A stretch of DNA of 64,000 nt from Pseudomonas sp. CCI4.2. GTDB lineage: Bacteria; Pseudomonadota; Gammaproteobacteria; Pseudomonadales; Pseudomonadaceae. Position 1 is the first letter of the stretch. Every line of letters starts with the position of its first letter. Shown one piece after another: positions 63,896-64,000 of this stretch. Location: the NCBI RefSeq assembly GCF_034350045.1, contig NZ_CP133781.1, forward strand, positions 3,706,501 to 3,770,500, read 5' to 3'. The notes under the pieces are model-generated. The model was not told where the DNA came from. It made no database searches and was given only the letters and a program-made list of their open reading frames with translations. Made by a program: the position numbers and the translations under genes.

Positions 63896-64000
63896 TCAGT
63901 CCACCGCGCCAAGGCGTGCGACCGTCTCTTGGGTGGTCCACAACGCATTGGCGAGGAAACGGAAGTTGATCAGTGCGGCCAGATAGCCGTCGCCATCGGG
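63896..64000 (-). CDS. C-terminal end of an unidentified protein
   Basis: The last 34 codons only: PDGDGYLAALINFRFLANA.. then LWTTQETVARLGAVD and a stop at 63896-63898. The start lies beyond the window. The segment is helical, but too short to assign. The terminator directly downstream supports a real gene end. Confidence 0.6.
   Translation of the reverse strand, partial: PDGDGYLAALINFRFLANALWTTQETVARLGAVD

Overview
The window is chromosomal DNA of a Pseudomonas, probably of the fluorescens lineage. The basis is the gene order thrS-infC-rpmI-rplT-pheS-pheT-ihfA-merR-tRNA-Pro, the Pseudomonas-type IF3 start at ATT, the protein sequences, and REP/BIME-type repeats built on a CTGTAGGAGC core. 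I saw no insertion sequence, prophage or CRISPR array. Several decayed gene remnants mark past deletions. No database search was possible, so all names rest on motifs and family knowledge.

Layout. 1-3000: 3' part of a nucleoside hydrolase, small conserved proteins, an I78 inhibitor-like lipoprotein, a cold-shock protein and a small secreted protein. 3000-10800: the translation and nucleoid operon, whose thrS leader holds two hairpins that look like tRNA-Thr anticodon arms. 10800-12350: a PhzF-like protein and a dead nitrilase. 12450-24700: a Wzx/Wzy-type exopolysaccharide cluster on the minus strand (beta-barrel, Wza, Wzc, WcaJ-type initiator, Wzx, Gmd, two glycosyltransferases, Wzy-like) with a secreted GH5 cellulase on the opposite strand inside it. 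25440-33710: a sugar or polyol import and catabolism locus (binding protein, dehydrogenase, FGGY kinase, SorC regulator, ABC ATPase, permease, HAD remnant, divergent deoC); two perfect palindromes flank its promoter.

33730-42200: a modC remnant, a patatin-like membrane phospholipase, ppnN, a DUF3087 protein, a GlxA-like remnant and a bacteriophytochrome kinase. 42330-52500: glyoxylate metabolism (aldo/keto reductase, glxR, hyi, gcl with a divergent LysR gene; then a hydratase, an MFS carrier, a serine-glyoxylate-type aminotransferase and a GntR regulator with a 20-nt palindrome over the aminotransferase promoter). 52590-57700: tam, a hybrid sensor kinase, a probable Rsm-family regulatory RNA, a SrpA-like catalase and a small unknown protein. 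58150-64000: an enoyl-reductase-like MDR protein, an exported alpha/beta hydrolase, gamma-glutamyltransferase, a glutathione S-transferase, an MFS remnant and the 3' end of an unknown gene. The hydrolase and glutathione S-transferase promoters have the same design, with four CTAYC-N4-GATAG sites, so they probably answer to one repressor not encoded here.

The strongest candidates for undescribed biology are the Rsm-like RNA near 55840-55970, the CTAYC-N4-GATAG regulon, the thrS leader and the nested inverted-repeat element at 58039-58134.
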